Below are positions 38,303 to 48,308 of a stretch of DNA of 64,000 nucleotides, in pieces; within the stretch, counting starts at the first letter, position 1, and every line of letters starts with the position of its first letter. This stretch comes from an uncultured Bacteroidales bacterium. GTDB taxonomy: Bacteria > Bacteroidota > Bacteroidia > Bacteroidales > FEN-979. The stretch is from contig CAIRDP010000054.1 in assembly GCA_903877385.1 (NCBI GenBank), positions 219,357-283,356 of the forward strand. The letters run 5' to 3'. Below the pieces are notes generated by a model. The model worked only from the letters and a program-made list of their open reading frames with translations, searched no databases and was not told where the DNA came from. The position numbers were made by a program, and so were the translations under genes.

Positions 38303-40798
38303 CTAACGAACCTGTGCATTTAAGTTATCACTGAATGCCTTGATCAGACGATCCATGCATTTATCAATTTCTTTATCCGTAAGTGTTTTTTCATCGTCCC
38401 TGAGGAGAAAGTTCAAGGCATAGGATTTCTTTCCTTTAACTATCTTCTCGCCTTCATAAACGTCGAAAAGCCCGACATGTTTCAGGAGTTTCTTCTCGGT
38501 ACCGTATGCTAGCTTTTCAATTTCCCCGAATTCCACCGCTTCATCAAGAAGCAACGCGAGGTCCCTCCTGACTTCCGGGAACTTCGGAAGTTCCCTGTAC
38601 CGGGTCTCCTTTACCGGCACGAGTGAAAGTAAAGAAGTCCAGTCCAGCTCGGCATGATACACATCCTGCCTGATGTCAAATAACTTTAAAACGGCTTTTG
38701 ATAAAAGACCGGCTTTCCCTATAAACCTGCCGTTAAATGAATACATTATCCCGGTCACAAAGGTATGGTCCGAAAATTCTTTTTGGGTCAGACTGCGGAT
38801 GGCATTTGCAGTTTCATTAACTATCCCCAGTTTAAGCAAAATAGCCTGTATATAGCCTTTCAGCTCAAACCAGTTTACTGCTCCGTCGCCGGCATTCCAG
38901 TTTTCGGCCATCGACCTGCCGGTTAACGTAATGGCTAAATGGGTTTCCTCATGATAGCCTTTAACGGGATCCTTAACACCTGAAGCTAAACTGTAAACCG
39001 TTCCGAACTCGTACAACCTGAGATCAGCCGATTTACGGTTGAGGTTATAGATGAGGCTTTCGAGGCAGCCGAATAAAAGGGTTTGCCTCATTACGTCAAG
39101 GTCACGGCTTATGGGATTCAGTATCTTCACGCAGGCTTCGGAAGGCAGGTCAGGATTCTGCCCGTAATAAAGGGAGCGGGACAATGAGTTGCTCATGATC
39201 TCGTTGAACCTGTTTGCCGAAAGGTAGTCCGAAATCATATTCCTCATTTTATCCGGGTCAGGCTTTTTGGTGAATGACATGGAAGACCTGAGTTCAGGGA
39301 GTATTTCAACATTATTATAGCCGTAGATCCTCAAAACTTCTTCTATCACATCCACATCCCGGGTCACATCCACTTTAAACGAAGGAATTACAAGGTCAAG
39401 GCCCTGAAGCCCGTTTGTGAAATTTTCGCTGACCAGCATCCCGAGATCGGTTAAAATATCTTTTACAACCTGCCTGTTCAGGGTTTTCCCGATAAGGCGG
39501 TCAAGGTTGAACCAGGGCAGAACTACCCTTGCCGGCTCAACAGGTTTTGGATAAACGTCGGTAATGGAGGAAGAGATTTCACCTCCGGCAATTTCCCTGA
39601 TCAGAAGGGCAGCTCGTTTGATGGCATAAACAGTGATATTGACATCGGTCCCTCTTTCGAAACGGAAGGAAGCATCGGTGGAGAGCCCGTGGAACCTTGC
39701 GGTTTTTCGTATATGAACAGGATCAAAACAGGCGCTTTCAAGGAAAACAGAAGTCGTTTCAGTAGTAACCCCCGATTTAATTCCACCGAAAACCCCTGCA
39801 ATGCACATGGGCTCCGATTCGCTGCAGATCATCAGGTCGTCATTACCGAGTTCGCGTTCAATATTGTCGAGGGTGGTGAACCTGGTAGCGGAAGGGTATT
39901 TTTTTACCACAACCTTCTTTCCTGCTATCTGCCCCGCATCAAACGCATGCAAAGGCTGCCCAAGCTCCATCAGGATGAAGTTGGTAACATCAACGATGTT
40001 ATTGATGGGCCTCAGGCCCACGGCAAGAAGCCTGTTTTTTAACCATGAAGGAGATTCCCCGACTTTTATCCCGGAAATTGTAAGGCCGGTGTATCTTAAA
40101 CAGGCTTCAGGGTTCTCCAGGGTAATACCTATCGGGAGTTTGTCGTTGGCCTGGCTAAAAGCCGATACGTCGGGAAGGTTTATAACAGCCCTGCCGCTCA
40201 AAAGGGGTTCCTCCCTCCCGAAGTTGTTGATCACGGAAGCCACATCCCTGGCTACCCCTATATGGGATGCCGCATCGGCCCGGTTTGGAGTAAGACCAAT
40301 AGTAAACACCCAGTCATGCTCCACTCCGAAATATTCCGAGGCAGGGCTGCCCGGCTTTGCATCGGCCGATAAAACCATGATGCCCGAATGACCGGTTCCA
40401 AGCCCAAGTTCATCTTCGGCACAGATCATTCCTTCGGAAACTTCACCCCTGATTTTGGTCTTCTGAAGCGTGAGCTCCTTCTCATTGAAATAAAGATTGG
40501 TTCCGACCAAGGCAACAGCCACTTTTTGGGAGGCAGCCACATTCGGCGCCCCGCAGACAATTTTCAAAGGCTCGTCTTTCCCTATGTTCACTGTTGTGAG
40601 TGAAAGATGATCAGAACCAGGGTGCTTCACACAGCTCAGAACCTCCCCTATCACGACTCCTTTAAGACCGCCTTTAACGCTATAAAATTCCTCTGCGTTC
40701 TCAACTTCAAGACCACAACCGGTTAGCAGCTCTGCCAATTTTTCATGCGGCAGATCAGTGTTGATATATTGCCTGAGCCAGTTACAGGAAATTTTCAT
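38303..40798 (-). CDS. pheT: Phenylalanine-tRNA ligase beta subunit
   Basis: PheT is the beta chain of the (alpha-beta)2 enzyme that charges tRNA-Phe. The 831-residue protein shows the N-terminal MKISCNWLRQYI, the OB-fold tRNA-binding domain (GVVIGEVLSCVKHPGSDHLSL), the B3/B4 editing region (RPINNIVDVTNFILMELGQPLHAFD), the catalytic-like domain and the C-terminal anticodon-binding domain (RELPKFPEVRRDLALLLDE). The pheS partner is not adjacent, as is often the case in Bacteroidetes. It lies 33 bases upstream of the nucleotide-sugar dehydrogenase gene. Confidence 0.96.
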   Translation of the reverse strand: MKISCNWLRQYINTDLPHEKLAELLTGCGLEVENAEEFYSVKGGLKGVVIGEVLSCVKHPGSDHLSLTTVNIGKDEPLKIVCGAPNVAASQKVAVALVGTNLYFNEKELTLQKTKIRGEVSEGMICAEDELGLGTGHSGIMVLSADAKPGSPASEYFGVEHDWVFTIGLTPNRADAASHIGVARDVASVINNFGREEPLLSGRAVINLPDVSAFSQANDKLPIGITLENPEACLRYTGLTISGIKVGESPSWLKNRLLAVGLRPINNIVDVTNFILMELGQPLHAFDAGQIAGKKVVVKKYPSATRFTTLDNIERELGNDDLMICSESEPMCIAGVFGGIKSGVTTETTSVFLESACFDPVHIRKTARFHGLSTDASFRFERGTDVNITVYAIKRAALLIREIAGGEISSSITDVYPKPVEPARVVLPWFNLDRLIGKTLNRQVVKDILTDLGMLVSENFTNGLQGLDLVIPSFKVDVTRDVDVIEEVLRIYGYNNVEILPELRSSMSFTKKPDPDKMRNMISDYLSANRFNEIMSNSLSRSLYYGQNPDLPSEACVKILNPISRDLDVMRQTLLFGCLESLIYNLNRKSADLRLYEFGTVYSLASGVKDPVKGYHEETHLAITLTGRSMAENWNAGDGAVNWFELKGYIQAILLKLGIVNETANAIRSLTQKEFSDHTFVTGIMYSFNGRFIGKAGLLSKAVLKLFDIRQDVYHAELDWTSLLSLVPVKETRYRELPKFPEVRRDLALLLDEAVEFGEIEKLAYGTEKKLLKHVGLFDVYEGEKIVKGKKSYALNFLLRDDEKTLTDKEIDKCMDRLIKAFSDNLNAQVR

Positions 40799-40847
40799 AA
40801 TGCAGCCTTATTTTATGGAACAAAGGTAGAAATTATTGAGCAATAAA

Positions 40848-43028
40848 CTATGAAATAAGCCCCCAATTTTGTTGACGTTCATCAATATGAACGATGTGCT
40901 TTGCCAAAATGGCATTCTTTTCAAGCCTGAGGCCGGGGTCTTCATTAAGGATATCGGAGGCAATATTACGGGCAAACTTCAGGATCTTTTCATCCTTGAT
41001 AATATCCGCTACCCTGAGATTCAGTATGCCGCTTTGCTGTGTACCCTGCAGGTCTCCCGGACCGCGAAGCCTGAGATCTGTTTCGGCTATCTCAAATCCA
41101 TCGTTTGTCCTCAGCATGGTAGTGATGCGTGTTCGGGCATCGTTTCCAAGTTCTCCGGGGGTCATCAGTATGCAATAGGACTGGGAACTGCCCCTTCCCA
41201 CTCTTCCCCTGAGCTGGTGAAGTTGTGAAAGACCAAAGCGGTCGGCATTTTCGATGACCATCACAGAGGCTTCGGGCACATCCACACCTACTTCAATAAC
41301 GGTGGTGGAAACAAGGATCTGGGTTTCCTTTTCGAGAAAGCGCTTCATCTCGGCATCTTTCTGCTGCTGTTTCATCCTGCCGTGAATCATGCCTGCTTTA
41401 AAGCCGGGGGGAGGGAACTCCTTTACCACGGTTTGGTACCCCTCGGTTAGGTTTTTGAGATCCAGGGTTTCCGATTCCTCGATGAGGGGATATACAATAT
41501 AAACCTGGCTTCCCTGGTGGATCTTTTGTTTCAGAAAATTATAGACTTTATAATGGTCCCGGTCATAAACATGTTTCGTGATGATCGGTTTGCGCCCGGG
41601 CGGCAGCTCGTCAATAACCGATGAATCCAGGTCCCCGTAAAGCGTCATTGCAAGGGTCCTCGGAATGGGGGTTGCGGTCATGACCAGTACATGGGGGGTC
41701 TTTTGGTTTTTCTCCCATAAGGCAGCCCTCTGGGCCACCCCGAAGCGGTGCTGTTCGTCAATTACGACCAGCCCGAGATTCCTGAACTGCACATTTTCTT
41801 CTATCAATGCATGGGTCCCGATCAGTATTGTTTGCTGTTCGGTTTCCAGCAACTGAATGATTTCCTTTCGTTCGGCCTGTTTGGTTGAACCTGTAAGCAG
41901 CCTTACCTCCACATCGAGGCCTGCAAGCATTCGTGAAATATTGCCGAAGTGCTGGTTTGCGAGGATTTCGGTGGGTGCCATCATGCAGGCCTGGTATTTA
42001 TTGTCAAGTGCAATAAGCATGCACATTAGCGCCACCATGGTCTTGCCGCTGCCCACATCGCCCTGCAGCAGGCGGTTCATTTGTTTTCCCGATCCCATAT
42101 CGGCCCTGATCTCCCTGATCACCTTTTTTTGTGCCACTGTAAGCTCAAAAGTGAGGTATTTGTGGTAAAAATCATTCAGGTAAGCGCCAACTGTGGCAAA
42201 CACATGCCCTTCATTCTTCTGCAGTCGGTTAATCCTTTGTTTAAGAAGCCTGAGCTGAATAAAAAACAGCTCCTCAAACTTCAGCCTCACCTGCGCCTTT
42301 TCAAGCAGTTCGGGGCTACGGGGGAAATGAATGTTTAAAAAAGCATCAGCCCGGCCCATCAGCCTCAGCCTTTCGAGTATGCCCGGCGTCAGGTTTTCGG
42401 CTATACCGAACTTCTCATGCAGCAGCAGGGTCTTTACCAGCTTTCCAATCCCCTTGTAATCCAGGCCTTTCGACTTCAGCTTTTCAGTGGAACTGTAAAT
42501 AGGTTGAATGATACTGCTGATTGGCAGAGGTTCTTTTTCGGGAGGCTCCACCTCGGGATGAGGAATATTCCATTGGCCGTTGAACAGCTGAGGTTTCCCG
42601 AAAATAATCCATTCCTGTCCGTTAGCGAATTTATCGGCCATCCATTTGACTCCCTGGAACCACACCAGGTCGATCTGTCCGCTTTCGTCTTCAACCGAAA
42701 CGACCATCCGTTGCGAGCGGGGAGAACCTATCAGTTTCGTTTTAATAACCCTTGCCCTCAGTTGTATGAATGTATTTTCATCATGGATATCGGCAATCCT
42801 GTACATTTTCGAACGGTCGACATAACGAAACGGGAAATGGGTGAGCAGGTCGCCGAAAGTTTCAATCTGCAATTCTGTTCGCAGGGCTTCGGCCCTTACC
42901 GGGCCAACACCTTTCAGGTATTCGACAGAGGTTTCAAGAAAAGGTTTGAGTGCAACCAAAATGAAGACAATTAGCTTGCTAAAAATAATCAAATATCTGT
43001 TAAGCCTGAGGATGAAATCCGCAGTCAT
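40848..43028 (-). CDS. recG: ATP-dependent DNA helicase RecG
   Basis: RecG remodels stalled forks and Holliday junctions. The protein shows the wedge OB domain (YRIADIHDENTFIQLRARV), Walker A LLQGDVGSGKTMVAL, the DEQH box VVIDEQHRFG, TATPIPRTLAMT, and the C-terminal RVGRGSSQSYC and GPGDLQGTQQSG segments. The ATG used here adds about 23 hydrophobic residues (YLIIFSKLIVFILVA) absent from typical RecG, and it begins 3 bases past the upstream terminator. A TTG at 42959 giving LVALKPFLETSVEYLKGVG is a credible true start. Confidence 0.95.
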   Translation of the reverse strand: MTADFILRLNRYLIIFSKLIVFILVALKPFLETSVEYLKGVGPVRAEALRTELQIETFGDLLTHFPFRYVDRSKMYRIADIHDENTFIQLRARVIKTKLIGSPRSQRMVVSVEDESGQIDLVWFQGVKWMADKFANGQEWIIFGKPQLFNGQWNIPHPEVEPPEKEPLPISSIIQPIYSSTEKLKSKGLDYKGIGKLVKTLLLHEKFGIAENLTPGILERLRLMGRADAFLNIHFPRSPELLEKAQVRLKFEELFFIQLRLLKQRINRLQKNEGHVFATVGAYLNDFYHKYLTFELTVAQKKVIREIRADMGSGKQMNRLLQGDVGSGKTMVALMCMLIALDNKYQACMMAPTEILANQHFGNISRMLAGLDVEVRLLTGSTKQAERKEIIQLLETEQQTILIGTHALIEENVQFRNLGLVVIDEQHRFGVAQRAALWEKNQKTPHVLVMTATPIPRTLAMTLYGDLDSSVIDELPPGRKPIITKHVYDRDHYKVYNFLKQKIHQGSQVYIVYPLIEESETLDLKNLTEGYQTVVKEFPPPGFKAGMIHGRMKQQQKDAEMKRFLEKETQILVSTTVIEVGVDVPEASVMVIENADRFGLSQLHQLRGRVGRGSSQSYCILMTPGELGNDARTRITTMLRTNDGFEIAETDLRLRGPGDLQGTQQSGILNLRVADIIKDEKILKFARNIASDILNEDPGLRLEKNAILAKHIVHIDERQQNWGLIS

Positions 43029-43030
43029 TG

Positions 43031-43061
43031 AAAAAAAAACTGCCCCGGAAAGCCGGGGCAG
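43031..43061 (-). terminator. Intrinsic terminator of the type IX secretion operon
   Basis: CTGCCCCGG and CCGGGGCAG form a perfect 9-base stem with the loop AAAG. On the minus strand it is followed by nine T. It lies 29 bases past the gldN stop and directly before recG. Confidence 0.92.
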
Positions 43062-43089
43062 AAAATCAAAAAAAAAATTCTTTCAGGTT

Positions 43090-43944
43090 TTAATATTCCC
43101 AGAGGCCTGATTCAAACTCAAGGATTTTATTCTTTGCTTTTTCGGATTCCAGGAGGGCATCCACGCCTGTTGCATAGTCGCTGATCTTTCGGTCATAAAC
43201 ATTTTCTTCCTTATAGACATAGCTCGAGAAGATCCTTTTCATGAACACATCGTCATAGGTAAGGCGGCCGGCCACACCATTCCTGAGATTGTATTGTTCG
43301 TTGCGTGCGAACAGGTTGCGGCAATCGGGGAAATAAATCCAGAACAGTGGTTTCGGGCCACGGGAAGTACCATCCTCAGCAAAGCTTTCCACCATAGGAC
43401 AAATCCCAAGTATCCTCACCTCGAGCACCGACCGTTGTTTATCGAAGTACCAGTCTTCTTTAATTCTTAATTGTTTGACATCGGTGGAATAAAAAGGAGT
43501 TGAAATAACGGTATCGAACGTTTGATCAGGGTTATCGGGGCGCGGCAGACTCACTTTTTTCTTCTTTTCCAGCTGGTCCATCGTTTCTTTGTAAGTGACA
43601 GGAACAAGGAACAGGTCGGTCTCGGCCGAGTATGCCTGTATTGTCCCTTCCTTCATAGCATCCAGGATGATCTGGATAAAACTCTTCCACTGGTTCTGGG
43701 GTGCCTCGGGAAAATAAAACGGCTGGTTCATCTTTTCACGCATATCGATGACTCTCCAGATCCTTTTGGTCCATGTGATATCTGCTTCCCGTAAATAAGG
43801 ATAGGGAATGGGCTGAACCTGGGTGATCACGGTCCTGTCAAAAGCACCATCCCTCGGAGGAGCTTCCAGTACCTGTGCACAGGTGGTCATCCTGACCCCG
43901 GCCACGAGTACTGCAACCAATGCGATGAAAACTATCCTTTTCAT
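43090..43944 (-). CDS. gldN: Type IX secretion/gliding protein GldN (PorN-like)
   Basis: GldN is a periplasmic ring component that associates with GldK. The 284-residue sequence has a signal peptide (cleavage near TTCAQ), the family segments READITWTKRIWRVIDMREKMNQPFYFP and KEDWYFDKQRSVLEVRILGICPM, and PLFWIYFPDCRNLFARNE. It ends the porP-gldK-gldL-gldM-gldN operon, 21 bases after gldM, and a strong terminator follows. Confidence 0.95.
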   Translation of the reverse strand: MKRIVFIALVAVLVAGVRMTTCAQVLEAPPRDGAFDRTVITQVQPIPYPYLREADITWTKRIWRVIDMREKMNQPFYFPEAPQNQWKSFIQIILDAMKEGTIQAYSAETDLFLVPVTYKETMDQLEKKKKVSLPRPDNPDQTFDTVISTPFYSTDVKQLRIKEDWYFDKQRSVLEVRILGICPMVESFAEDGTSRGPKPLFWIYFPDCRNLFARNEQYNLRNGVAGRLTYDDVFMKRIFSSYVYKEENVYDRKISDYATGVDALLESEKAKNKILEFESGLWEY

Positions 43945-43965
43945 GATGTGCTGAAATATAATGGT

Positions 43966-45564
43966 TTAATTAATCTTAAGGTTTATACCAGTGATTGATC
44001 GTTCTCCATCCGGACCTTTAACAGTGAGGTTTTCAAGCCAGATACGTTTATTCTTTTTTGCATTGGTAATCAATCTGACCATATTGGGTGAAAGCCTGTT
44101 TCCCTGGCATTTTTCTTCATAAAGTTCTCCAGTAATATCTGTGACGAAATTGTATGAAGTAACTACATATTTCAGGTCAAAGTCAAACCCTACCGGCATC
44201 TCCGCGATAAGAATCGGGCTGGCCAGGAGGATGCTTTTGGAAATGACGCCCTGGTTTTTTCCACCTATTTTCGCGATGGGGTCAGGCACAGGTTTCAGTC
44301 GGGCGACATAACTTCCCATGTTCTTGGATTTGCCCGAGAATACTGCATTAACAGTAATTGTTGCTTCGCGGGTATTTTGCGGAATTCCACTAACGATCCA
44401 GTCTTTCCCTTCCTGCCTGATGCTTCCAACCGAGATAGTCGGTGTTACTTTTTCAGGACCACCCGGAACGGAAATGGAGACGGGGTTATCCACACCTATA
44501 TAAAAGACGTTCATCTTGGTCGGTGAAATGATAAGGGCAGGTTTCGCTACGATAAACTCATCCTTGAAATGAAAGGTCATGGTATCGCCCATCGGGCTTA
44601 CAATTTTAATAATGCCGGCAAATTTCTTCAGGCCTTCGGATGAACCCCCGAGTTTAAGGGTAACCACCCCGTTTTCGCCCGTTATCGGCGTGGCATTTTT
44701 AAAGTTTGCGGCCGTAAGGGTATCAGATCCAAGAACATACCTGACATTTGGGTTTGCTTTTGTATCATAGGCGGCAACAAGTATTTCGGCTTGGTATTCC
44801 TCGCCAAGGAATACATAATTGCTTTTGGGGATGACTTTTGCGCGGATAGCATCGAACTTCCAGTCTTCGGCCGAAACAGCTGCAAACAGATTATTTACAA
44901 CGTCAAACTCGGCATTATAGACATCGGCTTTGATCTGGTTAAGAATGGTTATGGTTGCTGCGAGGATGGTGTGGTAGAAATTATGCATTTCCCAGTTCTG
45001 GCCTACCCCATAGGAGTCCTTGAACTTGCCTTCGGTTTTAAGGCCGAGCTTCATGGTACCCTGGTATTTGGCGTCGAGCAAACCGATCATTTGCTTTTTA
45101 TATTCTTCGATCTTGTTTTTCAGAACCCTTGCCTGCCCGCTGGAGCCATCATGGGAACTACCGATAAAGAAATTGGTAGGCTGGTCATAATTCTCTTTTT
45201 TCTCGCAATCGGCAAGTGCGATAACTTTAGCATCTTTAAAAGGGATTCTTTCGGTTTGAGAGATAACTGTGTACTTCAGGCTGTCGATAAAATTCGCCAG
45301 GTTTTCGGAAAGCTGGCGGGCTTTCTTAGCCCTGTCCCAGTAAGGCCCGACTTTATTCGGGTTCATTTGATACTGGACCTTGAATTTGGCAATTGTGTTA
45401 TCTAGCTTTTTATTGAAATTTGAGTTTGTATTCTCCATGGTTTCGTTCACCACGATGAATGCATCAAGCATTTGTTTCGAGACGTTAAGCGCAAGTAATG
45501 CAGTGAGAACGAGATACATCATCCCGATCATCTTTTGCCTCGGTGTCTCTTTATATCCAGCCAT
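43966..45564 (-). CDS. gldM: Type IX secretion/gliding motor protein GldM (PorM-like)
   Basis: GldM spans the inner membrane once and reaches across the periplasm as a dimer. Together with GldL it forms the proton-driven motor. The 532-residue chain begins with GYKETPRQKMIGMMYLVLTALLALNVS, the conserved Arg-containing start of the single helix. Large periplasmic beta domains follow (VFLGEEYQAEILVAAYD, KMNVFYIGVDNPVSISVPGG). It lies 49 bases after gldL and 21 bases before gldN. Confidence 0.96.
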   Translation of the reverse strand: MAGYKETPRQKMIGMMYLVLTALLALNVSKQMLDAFIVVNETMENTNSNFNKKLDNTIAKFKVQYQMNPNKVGPYWDRAKKARQLSENLANFIDSLKYTVISQTERIPFKDAKVIALADCEKKENYDQPTNFFIGSSHDGSSGQARVLKNKIEEYKKQMIGLLDAKYQGTMKLGLKTEGKFKDSYGVGQNWEMHNFYHTILAATITILNQIKADVYNAEFDVVNNLFAAVSAEDWKFDAIRAKVIPKSNYVFLGEEYQAEILVAAYDTKANPNVRYVLGSDTLTAANFKNATPITGENGVVTLKLGGSSEGLKKFAGIIKIVSPMGDTMTFHFKDEFIVAKPALIISPTKMNVFYIGVDNPVSISVPGGPEKVTPTISVGSIRQEGKDWIVSGIPQNTREATITVNAVFSGKSKNMGSYVARLKPVPDPIAKIGGKNQGVISKSILLASPILIAEMPVGFDFDLKYVVTSYNFVTDITGELYEEKCQGNRLSPNMVRLITNAKKNKRIWLENLTVKGPDGERSITGINLKIN

Positions 45565-45613
45565 TTACTTTTTGGTTTTCAGATGAATAATCCGGATTTG
45601 TAATTTGCCAGGT

Positions 45614-46795
45614 TTATTTAATGTTGACGTTCATGGCCGATAACATATTGCCGTAAACCTTATTAAGAGCGGCGATATTGCTGGCCAGTGCATCCACCTG
45701 ATCCTTGAATCTGGCAGTTTGAGTAACCGATGCATTGAGATTTTCCAGGAAATGCTTCATGCTGTCCTCCATCTGGGACGATGCTTCAACCTGGTTTGAA
45801 GACGTCTGAAGTTGTTTTTCAACGACTTTATTCAGGAGATTAAGGTTCTCCTTGTATTTGGCTGTATTTGTGACAGATTCGGTAAGGTTATCTGCAAATT
45901 TTCCAAGTATGGAATTGAATTTATTGGTATTTTCCATTTGCTCGTTGGAACCCTGGAGATGCAGTTCATACAATGCATTCAATGCCGAAAGGTTACTTGA
46001 AACCCTTTGCATCTGCTTGTTGTAATTTTCATTCTCGGTGGTAGATGACGATAATGTGGAAGCAGTCTTTGCAAGCATTTCAGCCGATTCATTGTATTTC
46101 TCCATGAATTTGTTTGCTGAAGCAGTGGCTGCGGAAATGCTTGAAGTCATATCCCGGTTGACCTTGATCTCTTCCTTAAGGGAACTTGCAACCTCTGCAT
46201 AAGCGCTGGACAGTCCGGCTGCGCTCTTTGCGGCCGACTGCATATGCTGAAGCTGTTCCTGGGAAGTATTCACGCTCTGCTCGAGAACGCTGGCGGTTTT
46301 CTTATATGAGTCGCTGAGTTTGGAAGCGCCGTCGGTTGCCTGTCTTACCGAATTTACGAACTGGTCATTTGTAACTGCGGCATCCGACATTTTACCCAAT
46401 TTCGATGTGGTATCTGTAAGAGTGCGTAAACCTTCACCAAGGCTGTTAATAAGTTCGGGTCCTATCTTGGCTTTTGAAAGCATTTTATCAAGTTCCTGGC
46501 TTACCGATTCTCCTGAAGCAAGGGCTTGTGATGCATCCAGGTCAGAATCATGGTACATTCCGGCAAGCTGGGGGTAAACAAGACTCCAGTCCGGTTCAAC
46601 ATGGGGCGGTTCAAAAGCCGAAAAGAAGAATATAAGTGATTCTGTTCCCAAACCAATGATGAGCATGATATCAGCTCCCGTATAGTGATTGATTTTGAAC
46701 AATGCGCCAATGATAACTACTGATGCACCCCAGCCATACAGCTTGGCCATGAATTGCTTGTACCCTTTAGATTTTACAAAATTCAGAAGACCCAT
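45614..46795 (-). CDS. gldL: Type IX secretion/gliding motor protein GldL (PorL-like), C-terminally extended
   Basis: GldL is the inner-membrane stator-like subunit of the T9SS motor. Two helices occupy about residues 18-35 and 40-58, and Glu52 in GLGTESLIFF corresponds to the conserved proton-pathway Glu of the second helix. The remaining 330 residues form a long cytoplasmic helical region rich in Ser/Ala/Asn with repeated SASKLSDSYKK- and LNALYELHLQ-like segments. At 393 residues it is far longer than the approximately 215-residue gliding homologues and longer than PorL. It lies between gldK and gldM. Confidence 0.94.
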   Translation of the reverse strand: MGLLNFVKSKGYKQFMAKLYGWGASVVIIGALFKINHYTGADIMLIIGLGTESLIFFFSAFEPPHVEPDWSLVYPQLAGMYHDSDLDASQALASGESVSQELDKMLSKAKIGPELINSLGEGLRTLTDTTSKLGKMSDAAVTNDQFVNSVRQATDGASKLSDSYKKTASVLEQSVNTSQEQLQHMQSAAKSAAGLSSAYAEVASSLKEEIKVNRDMTSSISAATASANKFMEKYNESAEMLAKTASTLSSSTTENENYNKQMQRVSSNLSALNALYELHLQGSNEQMENTNKFNSILGKFADNLTESVTNTAKYKENLNLLNKVVEKQLQTSSNQVEASSQMEDSMKHFLENLNASVTQTARFKDQVDALASNIAALNKVYGNMLSAMNVNIK

Positions 46796-46841
46796 AATTC
46801 AGAAGGTTTAAGTTGAGATTGGTTAATTTGATTAAATGCTG

Positions 46842-48209
46842 TTAATTGTATACTTTGGATGCCCTTGCAGGATTATCATCCTTCTGACGGCCGAGGAAAT
46901 TCTGCACGCAACGGAATCCAATATAACACTTCGATGTATCCTGGAACTCATAAGCCCGTGTGGAAACACGGAGGTAATATGCAATATCTTTCCAGGAACC
47001 GCCGCGCACCACTTTACGTTTTAAAGTGGGAGGATCGCTGTCCTTTGCATTGTAGGTATAATCGGGGTTCAGGTCCCAGGTGAAATTGTACGAAGAAGGA
47101 TGGAATGCGCTCCTGGTCCATTCGGCAACATTACCGGCCATATCATATAAGCCAAATTCATTAGCCGGGTAATGGGCAACAATGACTGTATGCAAACCGC
47201 CATCATCTATGTAATTTCCTCTCAAAGGTTTGAAATTTGCAAGGAAACAGCCTTTATCATTACGGGTGTAAGGTCCGCCCCAGGGATATGAATTGCCGTC
47301 ATATCCGCCTCTTGCAGCCCATTCCCATTCGGCTTCGGTAGGAAGGCGGAATTCACTGATCGAAGATTCGCCTTTTTTACCGTAGAGAAAACTGTTTTTT
47401 AATTGGGTACGCCAGATGCAGAAAGCATTGGCCTGCTTCCAGTTCACACCAACAACAGGATAATTGTCATAAGCCGGATGCCAGAAATATTTTTCTGTTT
47501 GCGGATCGTTGAATGAATAAACATAATCATGAATCCAGCAAAGCGTATCGGGATACACGTTAACAACTTCTTTACGAACATACACCGAACGGTCCTTCAT
47601 GCCCTGGGGGCGATTGGCAAGACCAGCATCTTTCACATCAGCCTGGCCTCCCCATTCCTTGTGAGCTGCGGCTTTAAGGTCAACAAAGTAATATTCGTAA
47701 TAAAGTTTACGGGAATCGATTTCCTTAACCCTGAAATAACGTTCATTTTCAGGCAGGTACATCTGATTCAATGCATCTCTCACATCCTGTTCCTGCGAAT
47801 TCCATTCGATTTTGGATTCCCAGTTCAGAAAAGGCGGGTCAAAAGTTTCACCGGTTTTTTTGTTTTCGGAGATAAAATAAAGATCGGGCTTGATTTCACC
47901 CAAAAGCCTGCGTGCAATGGAATCCTTCACCCAATACACGAACTGGCGGTACTCATTATTTGTTATTTCTGTCTGATCCATGTAAAATGCCGCAACCGAC
48001 ACTGTACGCGGATTGTTGAGCTGGGCATAAGGAACATCCTCATCGGCCACACCCATTGTGTAGCTACCCATGGGAATGTAAACCATACCGAAAGGATCAG
48101 GCTGATAATACCTTTTTCTTCCCTTCACCCCAGTCAGTTCTCCGTTTCCTGAGTTGCTGCAGCTTCCAAGGAAGACCAGCAGGACTAAAAACACGAGCAA
48201 TTTTTTCAT
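46842..48209 (-). CDS. gldK: Type IX secretion/gliding lipoprotein GldK (PorK-like)
   Basis: GldK is an outer-membrane lipoprotein that forms the periplasmic ring with GldN. The 455-residue protein has a lipoprotein signal (LVLLVFLGSC, Cys17). A formylglycine-generating-enzyme-like (SUMF1) fold follows: IPMGSYTMGVADED, YMDQTEITNNEYRQFV, RLPTEAEWEWAARGG, YDMAGNVAEWTRS and VVRGGSWKD. It is probably not catalytic. It starts the gldKLMN set, 99 bases after the porP stop, where an extra -7 box is seen. Confidence 0.96.
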   Translation of the reverse strand: MKKLLVFLVLLVFLGSCSNSGNGELTGVKGRKRYYQPDPFGMVYIPMGSYTMGVADEDVPYAQLNNPRTVSVAAFYMDQTEITNNEYRQFVYWVKDSIARRLLGEIKPDLYFISENKKTGETFDPPFLNWESKIEWNSQEQDVRDALNQMYLPENERYFRVKEIDSRKLYYEYYFVDLKAAAHKEWGGQADVKDAGLANRPQGMKDRSVYVRKEVVNVYPDTLCWIHDYVYSFNDPQTEKYFWHPAYDNYPVVGVNWKQANAFCIWRTQLKNSFLYGKKGESSISEFRLPTEAEWEWAARGGYDGNSYPWGGPYTRNDKGCFLANFKPLRGNYIDDGGLHTVIVAHYPANEFGLYDMAGNVAEWTRSAFHPSSYNFTWDLNPDYTYNAKDSDPPTLKRKVVRGGSWKDIAYYLRVSTRAYEFQDTSKCYIGFRCVQNFLGRQKDDNPARASKVYN

Positions 48210-48290
48210 TTTTCGGGCAGTTGGTTGATAAAAATAAACGCTTCTTCTTGAGCTTTATTATGTTATTGTCCGTTTTTTGAATTAAACCGG

Positions 48291-48298
48291 CAAAGTTA
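48291..48298 (-). promoter_or_regulatory. Candidate internal -7 box of gldKLMN
   Basis: The minus strand reads TAACTTTG, a full TAnnTTTG match, in the gap after porP and about 80 bases before gldK. A -33 TTTG at proper spacing is missing. It could allow gldKLMN expression independent of porP. Confidence 0.35.
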
Positions 48299-48308
48299 GC
48301 AATATAAT

